Shown here one piece after another: positions 37,780 through 45,618 of a stretch of 64,000 nt of DNA. Below the pieces are notes generated by a model, which worked only from the letters and a program-made list of their open reading frames with translations, was not told the DNA's origin and made no database searches. The DNA comes from Defluviimonas aquaemixtae. GTDB taxonomy: Bacteria > Pseudomonadota > Alphaproteobacteria > Rhodobacterales > Rhodobacteraceae. The number at the start of each line of letters is the position of its first letter. Positions within the stretch are counted from its first letter, which is position 1. The translations under genes were made by a program, and so were the position numbers. Location: positions 2,046,001 to 2,110,000 of the forward strand of contig NZ_OMOQ01000001.1 in the NCBI RefSeq assembly GCF_900302475.1, read 5' to 3'.

Positions 37780-37901
37780 CGCCATCCTCTCGATGCGGCA
37801 CAACAGCGGGCCACCGCGCCATGCGGGAGAGGCGCAGTCTCAAGCGCCCTGATCAGTTTCTCGACAAAGGCGGCGACGTTCGCTCTGGGCAGCTCGCTCA
37901 T
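37776..37901 (-). CDS. 41-aa ORF coupled between betI and the dehydratase gene
   Basis: A 41-residue frame, MSELPRANVAAFVEKLIRAL then ETAPLPHGAVARCCAASRGWR. Its ATG overlaps the betI stop codon (ATGA) and its stop overlaps the dehydratase start (ATGA), so it fills the gap exactly, as a real coupled gene would. The first half is an amphipathic helix; the second is basic with two adjacent cysteines. No family is recognised. It may be a genuine small protein or merely a coupling leader. Confidence 0.5.
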   Translation of the reverse strand: MSELPRANVAAFVEKLIRALETAPLPHGAVARCCAASRGWR

Positions 37902-38479
37902 GCTTCCGCGTCCAGTTCGCGTTCGAGATAGTCCGTCACGACTGCCGCGGCCCTGATTCCGTCCGGGGTGCCGCCCTTGAGGACTTCGCGCAGATACACG
38001 CCGTCGATCATAGCGCCCAAGCCCCGCGCCACATCGTCGGCCCGCGCGCCGACAAGCGGCCGAAGGGCGTGGACAAGATTCGAATGAAGCCGCATTTGGT
38101 AGATGCCCAGCAGCCGCCGTGCCTCTGGCAGGGTCTGGGCCAAGACATAGAAATTCAGCCACGCACCAATGACTTCGCGGCGGAAGCTGCCGCTCGCGAA
38201 GCTCGCGCGAACGACCGCTTGCAGCCGTCCCTTCGGCCCCTCGGCGGCGGCGAGCGCACCGCGTACCTCGGCCCCGTAGAGCGTCAGGACGTGGCGCATC
38301 GCGGCAAGGAAAATCTGTTCCTTCGACCCGAAGTAGTGATGCGCGAGCGCCGAGGACATGCCCGCGCGCTTGGCAATCTGGCTGACCGTCACGTCAAGCG
38401 TCCCCACGCGCCCGATTTCGCTGATCGTCGCCTTGACCAAGGCCGCCTTTCGAATCGGCTCCATTCCCAGCTTCGGCAT
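37898..38479 (-). CDS. betI: TetR-type regulator BetI
   Basis: A 193-residue choline-responsive repressor. The helix-turn-helix region is ATISEIGRVGTLDVTVSQIAKRAGMSSALAHHYFGSKEQIF, and the C-terminal ligand domain contains WLNFYVLAQTLPEARRLLGIYQMRLHSNLVHALRPL and the BetI-typical MIDGVYLREVLKGG. It is the first gene of betI–ORF–dehydratase–GST–betA, and is divergent from choX. Two near-identical operator-like palindromes lie in the 234 bases between them. Confidence 0.94.
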   Translation of the reverse strand: MPKLGMEPIRKAALVKATISEIGRVGTLDVTVSQIAKRAGMSSALAHHYFGSKEQIFLAAMRHVLTLYGAEVRGALAAAEGPKGRLQAVVRASFASGSFRREVIGAWLNFYVLAQTLPEARRLLGIYQMRLHSNLVHALRPLVGARADDVARGLGAMIDGVYLREVLKGGTPDGIRAAAVVTDYLERELDAEA

Positions 38480-38521
38480 CGGTCCGCCCTTTTCCTTGAA
38501 GGCAATATGGCTAGCCGATCC

Positions 38522-38547
38522 TTTATTGACTCGTCAATCAATAAAAA
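38522..38547. promoter_or_regulatory. BetI operator, betI side
   Basis: Contains TTTATTGACTCGTCAATCAA and continues AT-rich. The centre ATTGAC-TC-GTCAAT is a perfect inverted repeat, resembling the ATTGA/TCAAT arms of E. coli BetI sites. It lies 42 bases upstream of betI and would control the leftward operon. Confidence 0.75.
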
Positions 38548-38673
38548 CCGAGCGCGCGACTGGCCTGGTTTCTTTTCTACGGCAGTCACTTGGATTAGGG
38601 TTACCCGCAGTGCGGGTCGCGCGCCCGGGGACAGTAGGGCAGTTTCCGCTTGCCTTCTGCGTCGGGAGTGAAG

Positions 38674-38699
38674 TTTATTGACTCGTCAATTAATAAAAA
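38674..38699. promoter_or_regulatory. BetI operator, choX side
   Basis: Identical to the betI-side operator except for one base (TTAA instead of TCAA after the GTCAAT arm). It ends 14 bases before choX ATG. A plausible -35 TTGCCT (about 38650) and -10 TTTATT at the operator's left edge, 18 bases apart, would place the operator over the choX promoter. Confidence 0.75.
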
Positions 38700-38713
38700 C
38701 AGGGAGCTAACGA

Positions 38714-39649
38714 ATGATCCGTTCTTACACTTTGCGCACAACGCTGCTCGTTGCGGCGCTGTCGATCTCGGCGCCGGCCTATGCGGAGGGCTGCGACAAG
38801 GTCGTCTTATCCGACGTGGGCTGGACCGACATAACTGCCACGACCGCCGTCACGACGACGATCCTTGACGCGCTCGGCTACGAGACCGAGGTAAAGGTGC
38901 TCTCAGTGCCGGTAACCTATACCGGTCTGGCTGAAGGCGATATCGACGTCTTCCTCGGGAACTGGATGCCGACGATGGAGGCCGACATCGCGCCCTACCG
39001 CGAGGCCGGAACGGTCGAGACGCTCGGCATGAACCTCACCGGCGCAAAGTACACGCTCGCGACCAACAAGGCCGGCGCAGAACTCGGCATCAGCGACTTC
39101 GGCAACATCGCCGAGCACAAGGACGCACTTGACGGCAAGATCTATGGGATCGAGCCGGGAAATGACGGCAACCGCCTGATCCTCGACATGATCGAGAACA
39201 ACCAGTTCGGGCTCGAAGGCTTTGAGGTTGTCGAAAGCTCCGAACAGGGGATGCTGGCGCAGGTTGCCAATGCCGACGGCGACGGCGAACCGATCGTCTT
39301 TCTCGGCTGGGAACCGCATCCGATGAACGCCAATTTCGAGCTCACCTATCTGTCGGGCGGCGACGATGTCTTCGGCCCGAACTACGGCGGCGCCGAGGTC
39401 TTCACCAACACTCGCGCAGGCTATGCGGCCGAATGTCCGAATGTGGGAAAGCTCCTTGAGAATCTCAAATTCACTCTCGCAATGGAAAACGAGATCATGG
39501 GCGCGATCCTCAATGATGGCGAGAATCCGGGCGACGCGGCCCAAGCATGGCTTGCGGCCAACAAGGGCGCAATCGGGCCTTGGCTCGACGGCGTGACCGC
39601 CAAGGACGGCGGCGACGCCATGCCTGCGGTCGAAGCCGCGCTCAACTGA
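38714..39649 (+). CDS. choX: Choline ABC transporter, substrate-binding protein
   Basis: A periplasmic binding protein of 311 residues with signal peptide (MIRSYTLRTTLLVAALSISA, cleavage after AYA). The mature protein begins EGCDKVVLSDVGWTDITATT, followed by LGNWMPTMEADIAPYREAGTVE, IYGIEPGNDGNRLI, VFLGWEPHPMN and NVGKLLENLKFTLAMENEIM: all typical of ChoX/ProX type proteins that hold the quaternary amine in a box of Trp and Tyr. An AGGGAG ribosome-binding site precedes ATG 38714. A strong hairpin follows, so ChoX may be made in excess over ChoW and ChoV. Confidence 0.95.
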   Translation: MIRSYTLRTTLLVAALSISAPAYAEGCDKVVLSDVGWTDITATTAVTTTILDALGYETEVKVLSVPVTYTGLAEGDIDVFLGNWMPTMEADIAPYREAGTVETLGMNLTGAKYTLATNKAGAELGISDFGNIAEHKDALDGKIYGIEPGNDGNRLILDMIENNQFGLEGFEVVESSEQGMLAQVANADGDGEPIVFLGWEPHPMNANFELTYLSGGDDVFGPNYGGAEVFTNTRAGYAAECPNVGKLLENLKFTLAMENEIMGAILNDGENPGDAAQAWLAANKGAIGPWLDGVTAKDGGDAMPAVEAALN

Positions 39650-39668
39650 TCCGAATGACAGGTAGTCT

Positions 39669-39700
39669 CGCCCCTTCCCGTTTCGCCGCGGGAGGGGGCG
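39669..39700 (+). terminator. Strong intercistronic hairpin between choX and choW
   Basis: A 12-bp stem with one G·T pair (CGCCCCTTCCCG at 39669–39680, CGGGAGGGGGCG at 39689–39700) and an 8-base loop, followed by TTACTTG rather than a T-run. It could be a partial terminator or a 3' barrier protecting choX mRNA, the usual way a binding protein is expressed above its permease. Confidence 0.6.
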
Positions 39701-39772
39701 TTACTTGCACGACTGACCAATGCCGGAGTCGCAGGCCCCCTGCCCCGGCATCGCCGTATGAAGGGGACAGGG

Positions 39773-40609
39773 ATGGAATGGCTGACTGACAACAAACTGC
39801 CGATCGGGAAGGTCTCGAAGAACCTCTTCGACTGGCTGAAGGAGAACGCCGCGCCGTTCTTCGACGCGCTCGCGCAGCTCATGGAATGGCTGATCGACGG
39901 CATCCTCTGGGTACTTCAGACGCCGCATCCCCTGATCGTGGTGGCGGCCTTCGTGGCGATTACATGGTTTCTCCAGAGAAGCTGGAAGACCTGCGTTCTC
40001 GTCTTCGTCGGCTTCCTGTTCATCCTCAACCAGGACTACTGGAAGGAGACGACAGAAAGCCTGACGCTGGTGCTGTCGTCCTGCGTCGTCTGCATGGCTG
40101 TCGGCGTGCCGATCGGCATCGCCGCGGCGCACCGGCCCCGGCTCTACGCCTGGATGCGGCCGATCCTCGATCTGATGCAGACGCTGCCGACCTTCGTCTA
40201 CCTGATCCCCGCAATCGTCTTTTTCGGCATCGGCATGGTGCCGGGCCTGATCGCGACGGTGATCTTCGTCCTGCCCGCGCCGATCCGGCTCACACATCTC
40301 GGCGTCTCGTCGACACCCCAACCGCTTCTGGAAGCCGTCACCGCCTTCGGCGGCACGAAGCGTCAGACGCTTTGGAAGGCCGAGCTTCCCTACGCGCTGC
40401 CTCAGATCATGGCGGGTCTCAATCAGACGATCATGCTGTCCCTGTCCATGGTCGTCATCGCAGCGCTGGTCGGCGCCAACGGGCTCGGCGTGCCCGTCGT
40501 GCGGGCGCTCAATTCGGTCAACACGGCGCTCGGCTTCGAGAGCGGATTCATCATCGTCGTGGTCGCGATCATGCTCGACCGGATGCTCAGGATCGGAGGC
40601 GCGAAATGA
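39773..40609 (+). CDS. choW: Choline ABC transporter, permease
   Basis: A 278-residue ProW/ChoW-type inner-membrane permease with about six segments: LIVVAAFVAITWFLQ, TLVLSSCVVCMAVGVPIGIAAAHRP, MQTLPTFVYLIPAIVFFGIGMVPGLIATVIF and SLSMVVIAALVGANGLGVPVV, with the coupling loop EAVTAFGGTKRQTLWKAELPYALPQIMAGL. I favour ATG 39773 because AAGGGGACAGGG stands immediately upstream; ATG 39758 would add five residues. A second hairpin (TGCCGG at 39721 with CCGGCA at 39745) lies just before it. It overlaps choV by four bases. Confidence 0.93.
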   Translation: MEWLTDNKLPIGKVSKNLFDWLKENAAPFFDALAQLMEWLIDGILWVLQTPHPLIVVAAFVAITWFLQRSWKTCVLVFVGFLFILNQDYWKETTESLTLVLSSCVVCMAVGVPIGIAAAHRPRLYAWMRPILDLMQTLPTFVYLIPAIVFFGIGMVPGLIATVIFVLPAPIRLTHLGVSSTPQPLLEAVTAFGGTKRQTLWKAELPYALPQIMAGLNQTIMLSLSMVVIAALVGANGLGVPVVRALNSVNTALGFESGFIIVVVAIMLDRMLRIGGAK

Positions 40610-41634
40610 CGGTCGCGGTCGAGTTCGACAAGGTCAACATCGTCTTCGGCGATTATCCCGAACGGGCACTTCCTCTGATGGACGACGGCCTCGAGCGTTC
40701 TGAAATCCAGCGCCGCACCGGCCAGATACTCGGCGTCCACGACTGCTCGCTGACCGTCGAAACGGGCGAGATCCTGGTGTTGATGGGGTTGTCCGGCTCC
40801 GGCAAATCGACCCTCCTGCGCGCGGTCAACGGACTCAACCCAGTCTGCCGGGGCGAGGTCACGATCTACGACGAAGGCTGGTCCTGCGAGGTCGTTCACG
40901 CAACGCAGGCCGATCTTCTGCGCGTGCGCCGCGAATGCGTGGCAATGGTGTTTCAGCAATTCGGATTGCTGCCCTGGCGGACGGTCCGCGAGAATGTCGG
41001 GCTCGGGCTGGAACTTGGGGGCCACGGCGCGAAGCAGAGACGCGAGACGGTGGACCGCCAGCTCGAACTCGTCGGCCTTCTGGAATGGGCCGACCGCAAG
41101 GTGGGTGAGCTCTCGGGCGGCATGCAGCAGCGCGTGGGCCTCGCCCGCGCCTTCGCGACCGAAGCGCCGATCCTCTTGATGGACGAACCCTTCTCGGCCC
41201 TCGATCCTCTGATCCGCACGCGGCTTCAGGATGAGCTTCTGGAGCTGCAGGAGAAACTGAAGCGCACGATCATCTTCGTCAGCCACGACCTCGACGAGGC
41301 GTTCAAGATCGGCAACCGGATCGCGCTGATGGAGGGCGGACGGATCGTGCAGTGCGGCACTGCGCGCGAGATCATCGCGAATCCCGCCTCGGACTACGTC
41401 GCCGATTTCGTCGCCCACATGAACCCGCTGGGCGTGCTGCGCGCCTGCGACATCATGCAGGAGGGTCCCGCCCGCGCCCCGAACGCACCGGAAATCCATC
41501 CCGACGCACCGGTGAAGGAGGTGATGGAGAAGCTCCGCGAAGTGCCTGCGCTTGCCGTCACCGATGGCGGCAAGACACTTGGACGCATCACCCGTGAAAG
41601 CGTGATCGGCCGGCTTCTCGACCCGCGCGGCTGA
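40606..41634 (+). CDS. choV: Choline ABC transporter, ATP-binding protein
   Basis: A 342-residue ATPase powering ChoXW uptake. Walker A is GLSGSGKST, the Q-loop region is MVFQQFGLLPWRTVRENV, the signature is LSGGMQQRVGLARAF, Walker B is ILLMDEPFSALDPL and the H-loop is FVSHDLDEAFKIGNRIALME. The C-terminal 70 residues carry a degenerate CBS-like region, as in ProV/OpuA proteins that sense ionic strength. The start lies in the choW stop (ATGA). Identity is near certain; specificity for choline comes from the BetI-controlled locus. Confidence 0.95.
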   Translation: MTVAVEFDKVNIVFGDYPERALPLMDDGLERSEIQRRTGQILGVHDCSLTVETGEILVLMGLSGSGKSTLLRAVNGLNPVCRGEVTIYDEGWSCEVVHATQADLLRVRRECVAMVFQQFGLLPWRTVRENVGLGLELGGHGAKQRRETVDRQLELVGLLEWADRKVGELSGGMQQRVGLARAFATEAPILLMDEPFSALDPLIRTRLQDELLELQEKLKRTIIFVSHDLDEAFKIGNRIALMEGGRIVQCGTAREIIANPASDYVADFVAHMNPLGVLRACDIMQEGPARAPNAPEIHPDAPVKEVMEKLREVPALAVTDGGKTLGRITRESVIGRLLDPRG

Positions 41635-41640
41635 GTTATC

Positions 41641-42090
41641 TTATTGAGGGGCGAATTCCGCCAGCAGTGCGGGAAACTCCTCCATCGACCGGAAGCGGTT
41701 GAAGCTGCGCACCGCGCCCGTGGTCGCCCAGGGCAGTTTTTCGTCCGTCTGGGTTTCGACGAAGGGCCTGTAGGCGGAGCAGTCATCCATCATCGACGCG
41801 CGGACGTTCACGAAGTCGTCCAGGCCTTCCGGACGCGTGAAGAGCCAGCTCATGCAATCGGGGCAGAAGTAATGCCGCGTCGCGCCCCTGAGCCCGCCGA
41901 TGACCGGTTCGCCCTTGCTGATCGTGAAGCTGTCTGCAGCGTAAAGTGAACTCAGCGAAAATGCGCTCGCCGTCATGCGCTGGCAGCCTCGGCAATGGCA
42001 CGCCATAGTGATCAGCGGTTCGGCATCGACCGTGAACCGGACATGGCCGCAGCGGCAGCCGCCTGTGTGGCGCGGGTCTTCGTCGGACAT
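41641..42090 (-). CDS. GFA-family zinc protein
   Basis: A 149-residue protein of the glutathione-dependent formaldehyde-activating enzyme (GFA/CENP-V) family. Zinc-binding cysteines are in [20 protein letters not shown] and [10 protein letters not shown]. Members activate formaldehyde with glutathione in a few cases, but most have unknown roles. ATG 42090 has GGGAGAA upstream. It is convergent with choV, six bases apart. Context suggests a possible link with demethylation of choline-derived betaine, which releases one-carbon units; that is inference only. Confidence 0.85.
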   Translation of the reverse strand: MSDEDPRHTGGCRCGHVRFTVDAEPLITMACHCRGCQRMTASAFSLSSLYAADSFTISKGEPVIGGLRGATRHYFCPDCMSWLFTRPEGLDDFVNVRASMMDDCSAYRPFVETQTDEKLPWATTGAVRSFNRFRSMEEFPALLAEFAPQ

Positions 42091-42195
42091 CCCGTTCTCC
42101 CTTCCGATTGCGGCGGCATGGCGATGGGCCGCAGGCCGACGACACAGTGTTGACGTCATCCTAGCAAGACCCTCCTGACAGGCTCATGTCAGCAG

Positions 42196-43101
42196 TCACA
42201 GCTTTGCCGCCTCGGGCGGCGGCGTCAGGGCGCGCCTTTTCGTCTTCGCCTCGCGCCACGTGATGTAGGTGATCGCCGAGATGATCATGCCGCCGCCGAG
42301 GAACACGTAGGGGTCCACCGTCTCGCCGAAGACCGCCCAGCCGAGCAGCGCAGCCCAGACGAGTTGCAGGAACGTCACGGGCTGCGTCACCGTCAGCGGC
42401 GCGGCCGCAAATGCACGCGCCATCGTGTAGTGGCCGAGCGTCGCGAACAGCGCCACGAGGCCGAGCCAGAGCAGCTGATCGAGACTCGGCGGCACCCACA
42501 CCGCGATGGCGAAGGGTGCAAGGCCGGCCGTCACGGTCAGCGACAGTAGCGCCACGAGCGTCCCGGGACCAACCAGCGCCGACAGCCGCTTGGCGAAAAG
42601 GTAGGAGCAGCCGAAACAGACCGCCGCACCGAGTTGCGAGAGATGGCCCGGCGCGATCTCTCTCAGCCCGGGCCGCAGCACTACGAGCGCGCCGAGAAGC
42701 GCGACTGCGATCGCTGTCAGCCGCCGCAGCGCGAGCTGCTCGCCCAGGAAAAGCGCCGCGCCCGCCGTCACGACGATCGGGTTCAGGTAGCCGATCGCCG
42801 TAACTTCGGCGATGGGAATGCGGGCCATCGCGAAAAACCACAGGGTCACGGCTGCCACGTGCAGCGCACCGCGCCCGAGGACAAGTGGCCAGACGCCTGT
42901 CGGAAGTCCGCGCCGGAGAACGGGGATCAGCGTCGGCGCAAGGAAGACGATCCCGTAAACGAAGCGGATGAAGGCCGACTGCGCGGCGGGCAGCCCGGTG
43001 CCGAGATGGCGTACGATGCCCGTCACGACGACGAAGCATAGTCCCGTCGCGAGCATCCAGAGGATGCCGGCGACGGGGCGTTGCTGCGGATCAAGTGACA
43101 T
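42196..43101 (-). CDS. DMT superfamily (EamA) transporter
   Basis: A 301-residue membrane protein with ten predicted segments in two EamA repeats: GILWMLATGLCFVVVTGIVRHLG, ALHVAAVTLWFFAMARIPIAEVTAIGYLNPI and, in the second repeat, LSQLGAAVCFGCSYLFAKRLSAL and TVTQPVTFLQLVWAALLGWAVFGE. Likely an exporter of amino acids or other metabolites; no substrate can be assigned. ATG 43101 begins MSLDPQQRPVAG. Confidence 0.88.
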   Translation of the reverse strand: MSLDPQQRPVAGILWMLATGLCFVVVTGIVRHLGTGLPAAQSAFIRFVYGIVFLAPTLIPVLRRGLPTGVWPLVLGRGALHVAAVTLWFFAMARIPIAEVTAIGYLNPIVVTAGAALFLGEQLALRRLTAIAVALLGALVVLRPGLREIAPGHLSQLGAAVCFGCSYLFAKRLSALVGPGTLVALLSLTVTAGLAPFAIAVWVPPSLDQLLWLGLVALFATLGHYTMARAFAAAPLTVTQPVTFLQLVWAALLGWAVFGETVDPYVFLGGGMIISAITYITWREAKTKRRALTPPPEAAKL

Positions 43102-43151
43102 GCGGCGACATGAGCCCATCCCGAAGGCAGGTGCAAGCCCGCCCCAGCGCC

Positions 43152-43754
43152 TCAGCCCAGCGCGAGCCGCGCGGCGATTCCCCACATGACAAGCGCGACG
43201 GCGCCGTCGAGCCAGCGCCACGCAGCGGGCCGCGCGAAGACCGGTGCAAGCGCCCTGGCTCCGAAACCGAGCGCCGTGAAGAAGACGAATGAAGCCGACG
43301 TCGCGCCGGCGGCAAAGGCCCATTCGCGGCCCGGAAACTGCGCTGAGATCGAGCCGAGCAATACGACCGTGTCGAGATAAACATGGGGGTTGAGCCACGT
43401 GATCGCTGCGAGTGTGACAAGAACCGTTCCAAGCCGAGCCGAGCCGGCGCCGCCCGCCTTCAGCGCCCCTTCCCCGTTCAGGGCCGATAGCGCTGAACGC
43501 AATCCGTAGAATACAAGAAACGCGACACCGCCCCACCGCAAGGCCGGGCCGATCCACGGCGCCGCCGCGCTCGCCGCGGCGAAGCCCGCGACGCCCGCAA
43601 GGATCAGGACCGCGTCCGAACTGGCGCAGAACAGCACCGTAGGCACGACATGCTCACGCCGCAGCCCCTGGCGCAGCACGAAAGCGTTCTGCGCCCCGAT
43701 CGCCATTATCAGTCCGAGCGAAAGCTGAAATCCCGCTAATGCCGCCAACCACAT
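43152..43754 (-). CDS. argO: LysE/ArgO family amino-acid exporter
   Basis: A 200-residue six-segment inner-membrane exporter. The N-terminus LGLIMAIGAQNAFVLRQGLRREHVV is typical of ArgO/LysE, followed by ALRWGGVAFLVFYGLRSALSAL and ITWLNPHVYLDTVVLLGSI. It exports arginine and/or lysine. The divergent LysR-type gene at 43841 is of the ArgP/LysG type, which in E. coli and Corynebacterium controls argO/lysE, so the pair confirms the assignment. The symbol is by similarity. Confidence 0.88.
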   Translation of the reverse strand: MWLAALAGFQLSLGLIMAIGAQNAFVLRQGLRREHVVPTVLFCASSDAVLILAGVAGFAAASAAAPWIGPALRWGGVAFLVFYGLRSALSALNGEGALKAGGAGSARLGTVLVTLAAITWLNPHVYLDTVVLLGSISAQFPGREWAFAAGATSASFVFFTALGFGARALAPVFARPAAWRWLDGAVALVMWGIAARLALG

Positions 43755-43840
43755 GCGCCGTCCTCCTGTCCGCAGGCTTGACTAGCGCTTCAAATCCATT
43801 AAACCTAATTAATGATATTACCTTCAATTAAGTCTGACTA
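43755..43840. promoter_or_regulatory. AT-rich divergent promoter region, argO / argP
   Basis: 86 bases much richer in A+T than the surroundings. It contains repeated ATTAA and TTAAT units (ATTAAACCTAATTAATGATA, TCAATTAAGTC), as expected for a LysR-type control region shared by both genes. The regulator's ATG is the last base's continuation at 43841. Confidence 0.55.
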
Positions 43841-44722
43841 ATGATAGACCCGGGTCAGCTCCGCGCCCTAGCGCTCATCCTGCGCACCGGGTCGTTCGAG
43901 GCAGCCGCCGAAGCGCTCCACGTCACGCCCTCGGCGGTCTCACAACGGATCCGCGCGCTCGAGGACCGGCTGGGCACCACGCTCGTGATCCGCGCCCAGC
44001 CCGCGCGCGCCACCGAAGCGGGCGCGCGGCTCGCCCGGCATGCCGAGGATATGGAACTCCTCGAACAGGCGCTCGCCGCCGATCTCGGCGCCGATCTCGG
44101 GGGCGAGCGGCCGAGCGTCCGGATCGCCGTCAACGCCGACAGCCTTGCCACCTGGGTCCTGCCCGCGCTGACCGCAATGGCGGACGTGCTCTATGACATC
44201 GTCACCGACGATCAGGACCATTCCGCAGACTGGCTCAGGCGGGGGGCCGTGCAGGCGGCGGTCACATCTCAGGGCGCGCCGATTGCGGGCTGCGACACCT
44301 TCCCGCTTGGCGCGTTGCGCTACATCGCGACTGCAAGCCCGGAATTCGTGCAACGGTGGTTCGCGCGCGGATTGGACGCAGACAGCCTGTCGCGCGCACC
44401 CGCGCTCGTGTTCAACCGCAAGGACGCGTTGCAGACCCAATGGACCGAGAGGCTCGTCGGCAAGCGGCTTCCACTGACGGCGCATTACGTGCCATCAAGC
44501 CACGCCTTCGTGGAAGCTGCCCTTGTCGGCCTCGGCTGGGGTATGAACCCTGAACCGCTCGTCGAAGGGCATCTTCGCGACGGAAGTCTCGTTGCAATCG
44601 CCCCCGACGCGCCGATGGAGGTCGTGCTTCACTGGCAGGTCGGCCGCCTTTCCGCCCGCGCGCTCGCGCCGCTCACGCAGGCGATCAGACAGGCTGCGGG
44701 CGCGTATCTCGTACCGGTGTGA
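43841..44722 (+). CDS. argP: LysR-type regulator, ArgP/LysG-like
   Basis: A 293-residue regulator. The winged helix-turn-helix is QLRALALILRTGSFEAAAEALHVTPSAVSQRIRALEDRLGTTLVIR, with the ArgP-typical wording of that helix. The effector domain includes VRIAVNADSLATWVLPAL, SAHFVEAAL-like PSSHAFVEAALVGLGWGMNPEPLV. It senses arginine or lysine and activates the divergent exporter gene. It begins only 86 bases from argO. Confidence 0.88.
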   Translation: MIDPGQLRALALILRTGSFEAAAEALHVTPSAVSQRIRALEDRLGTTLVIRAQPARATEAGARLARHAEDMELLEQALAADLGADLGGERPSVRIAVNADSLATWVLPALTAMADVLYDIVTDDQDHSADWLRRGAVQAAVTSQGAPIAGCDTFPLGALRYIATASPEFVQRWFARGLDADSLSRAPALVFNRKDALQTQWTERLVGKRLPLTAHYVPSSHAFVEAALVGLGWGMNPEPLVEGHLRDGSLVAIAPDAPMEVVLHWQVGRLSARALAPLTQAIRQAAGAYLVPV

Positions 44723-44752
44723 CCGACACGCGCGCTTCGCCGCCTTCACGCC

Positions 44753-45493
44753 TCAGAGCTGTACTGCGACTTCCTCGGGAATGTCGAAATTCGCCGTCAC
44801 GTTCTGGACATCGTCATCATCTTCGAGCGTCTCGATGAGCCGCATGAGTTTCTGCGCCGTCTCGAGATCGACATCGGTGCGGCTCTGCGGGCGCCATGCG
44901 AGCTTCGCCTCCTCGGATTCGCCCAGCGCCACTTCAAGCGCGTCGGCCACAGCAGACAGGTCAGAGTCGGCGCAATAGATCCAGTGCCCGTCCTCGTCGG
45001 ATTCAACGTCCTCCGCTCCCGCCTCGATCGCGGCCATCATCACCGTGTCGGCATCGCCCGCGCTCGCGGGGTACATGATTTCACCGACCCGGTCGAACAT
45101 GAAGCTGACGGAGCCCGTGGTGCCGAGATTTCCGCCGTGCTTGGCGAATGTGGAGCGCACGTTCGAGGCGGTGCGGTTGAGATTGTCGGTCATTGCCTCA
45201 ACGATGATTGCAATGCCGTTCGGCCCATAACCCTCGTAACGGATCTCGGTGTAGTCCTCGGCATCGCCGGCTTGCGACTTCTTGATTGCGCGCTCGATCA
45301 CGTCTTTCGGGACCGACGCCGATTTCGCGGCTTTCACCGCAAGGCGTAGCCGCGGGTTCTTCTCGGGATCCGGATCGCCCATCTTGGCGGCTACCGTGAT
45401 CTCCTTCGCGAGCTTGGAAAACAGCTTCGACCGGGCCGCGTCCTGCCGGCCCTTGCGATGCTGGATATTGGCCCATTTCGAATGGCCCGCCAT
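44753..45493 (-). CDS. YebC/PmpR-family protein
   Basis: A 246-residue protein of the YebC/TACO1 family. The start [32 protein letters not shown] and the following [26 protein letters not shown] are signature stretches; the C-terminus is acidic. Members affect transcription or act as ribosome-associated factors that relieve stalling at proline runs. ATG 45493 is the start of the conserved sequence; a frame extension to 45508 lacks support. Confidence 0.95.
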   Translation of the reverse strand: MAGHSKWANIQHRKGRQDAARSKLFSKLAKEITVAAKMGDPDPEKNPRLRLAVKAAKSASVPKDVIERAIKKSQAGDAEDYTEIRYEGYGPNGIAIIVEAMTDNLNRTASNVRSTFAKHGGNLGTTGSVSFMFDRVGEIMYPASAGDADTVMMAAIEAGAEDVESDEDGHWIYCADSDLSAVADALEVALGESEEAKLAWRPQSRTDVDLETAQKLMRLIETLEDDDDVQNVTANFDIPEEVAVQL

Positions 45494-45618
45494 GGATGTC
45501 TCCGTCAATGCGTGCAGATTTCGCGCCTCTATATGTCAGGCCCGGCACTGGCTTCAAGCCTCGCGCCAGCTTGCATCGGCCGGAGCGAAACGGTTCACTG
45601 GCCGCGACAGGAGACGCC

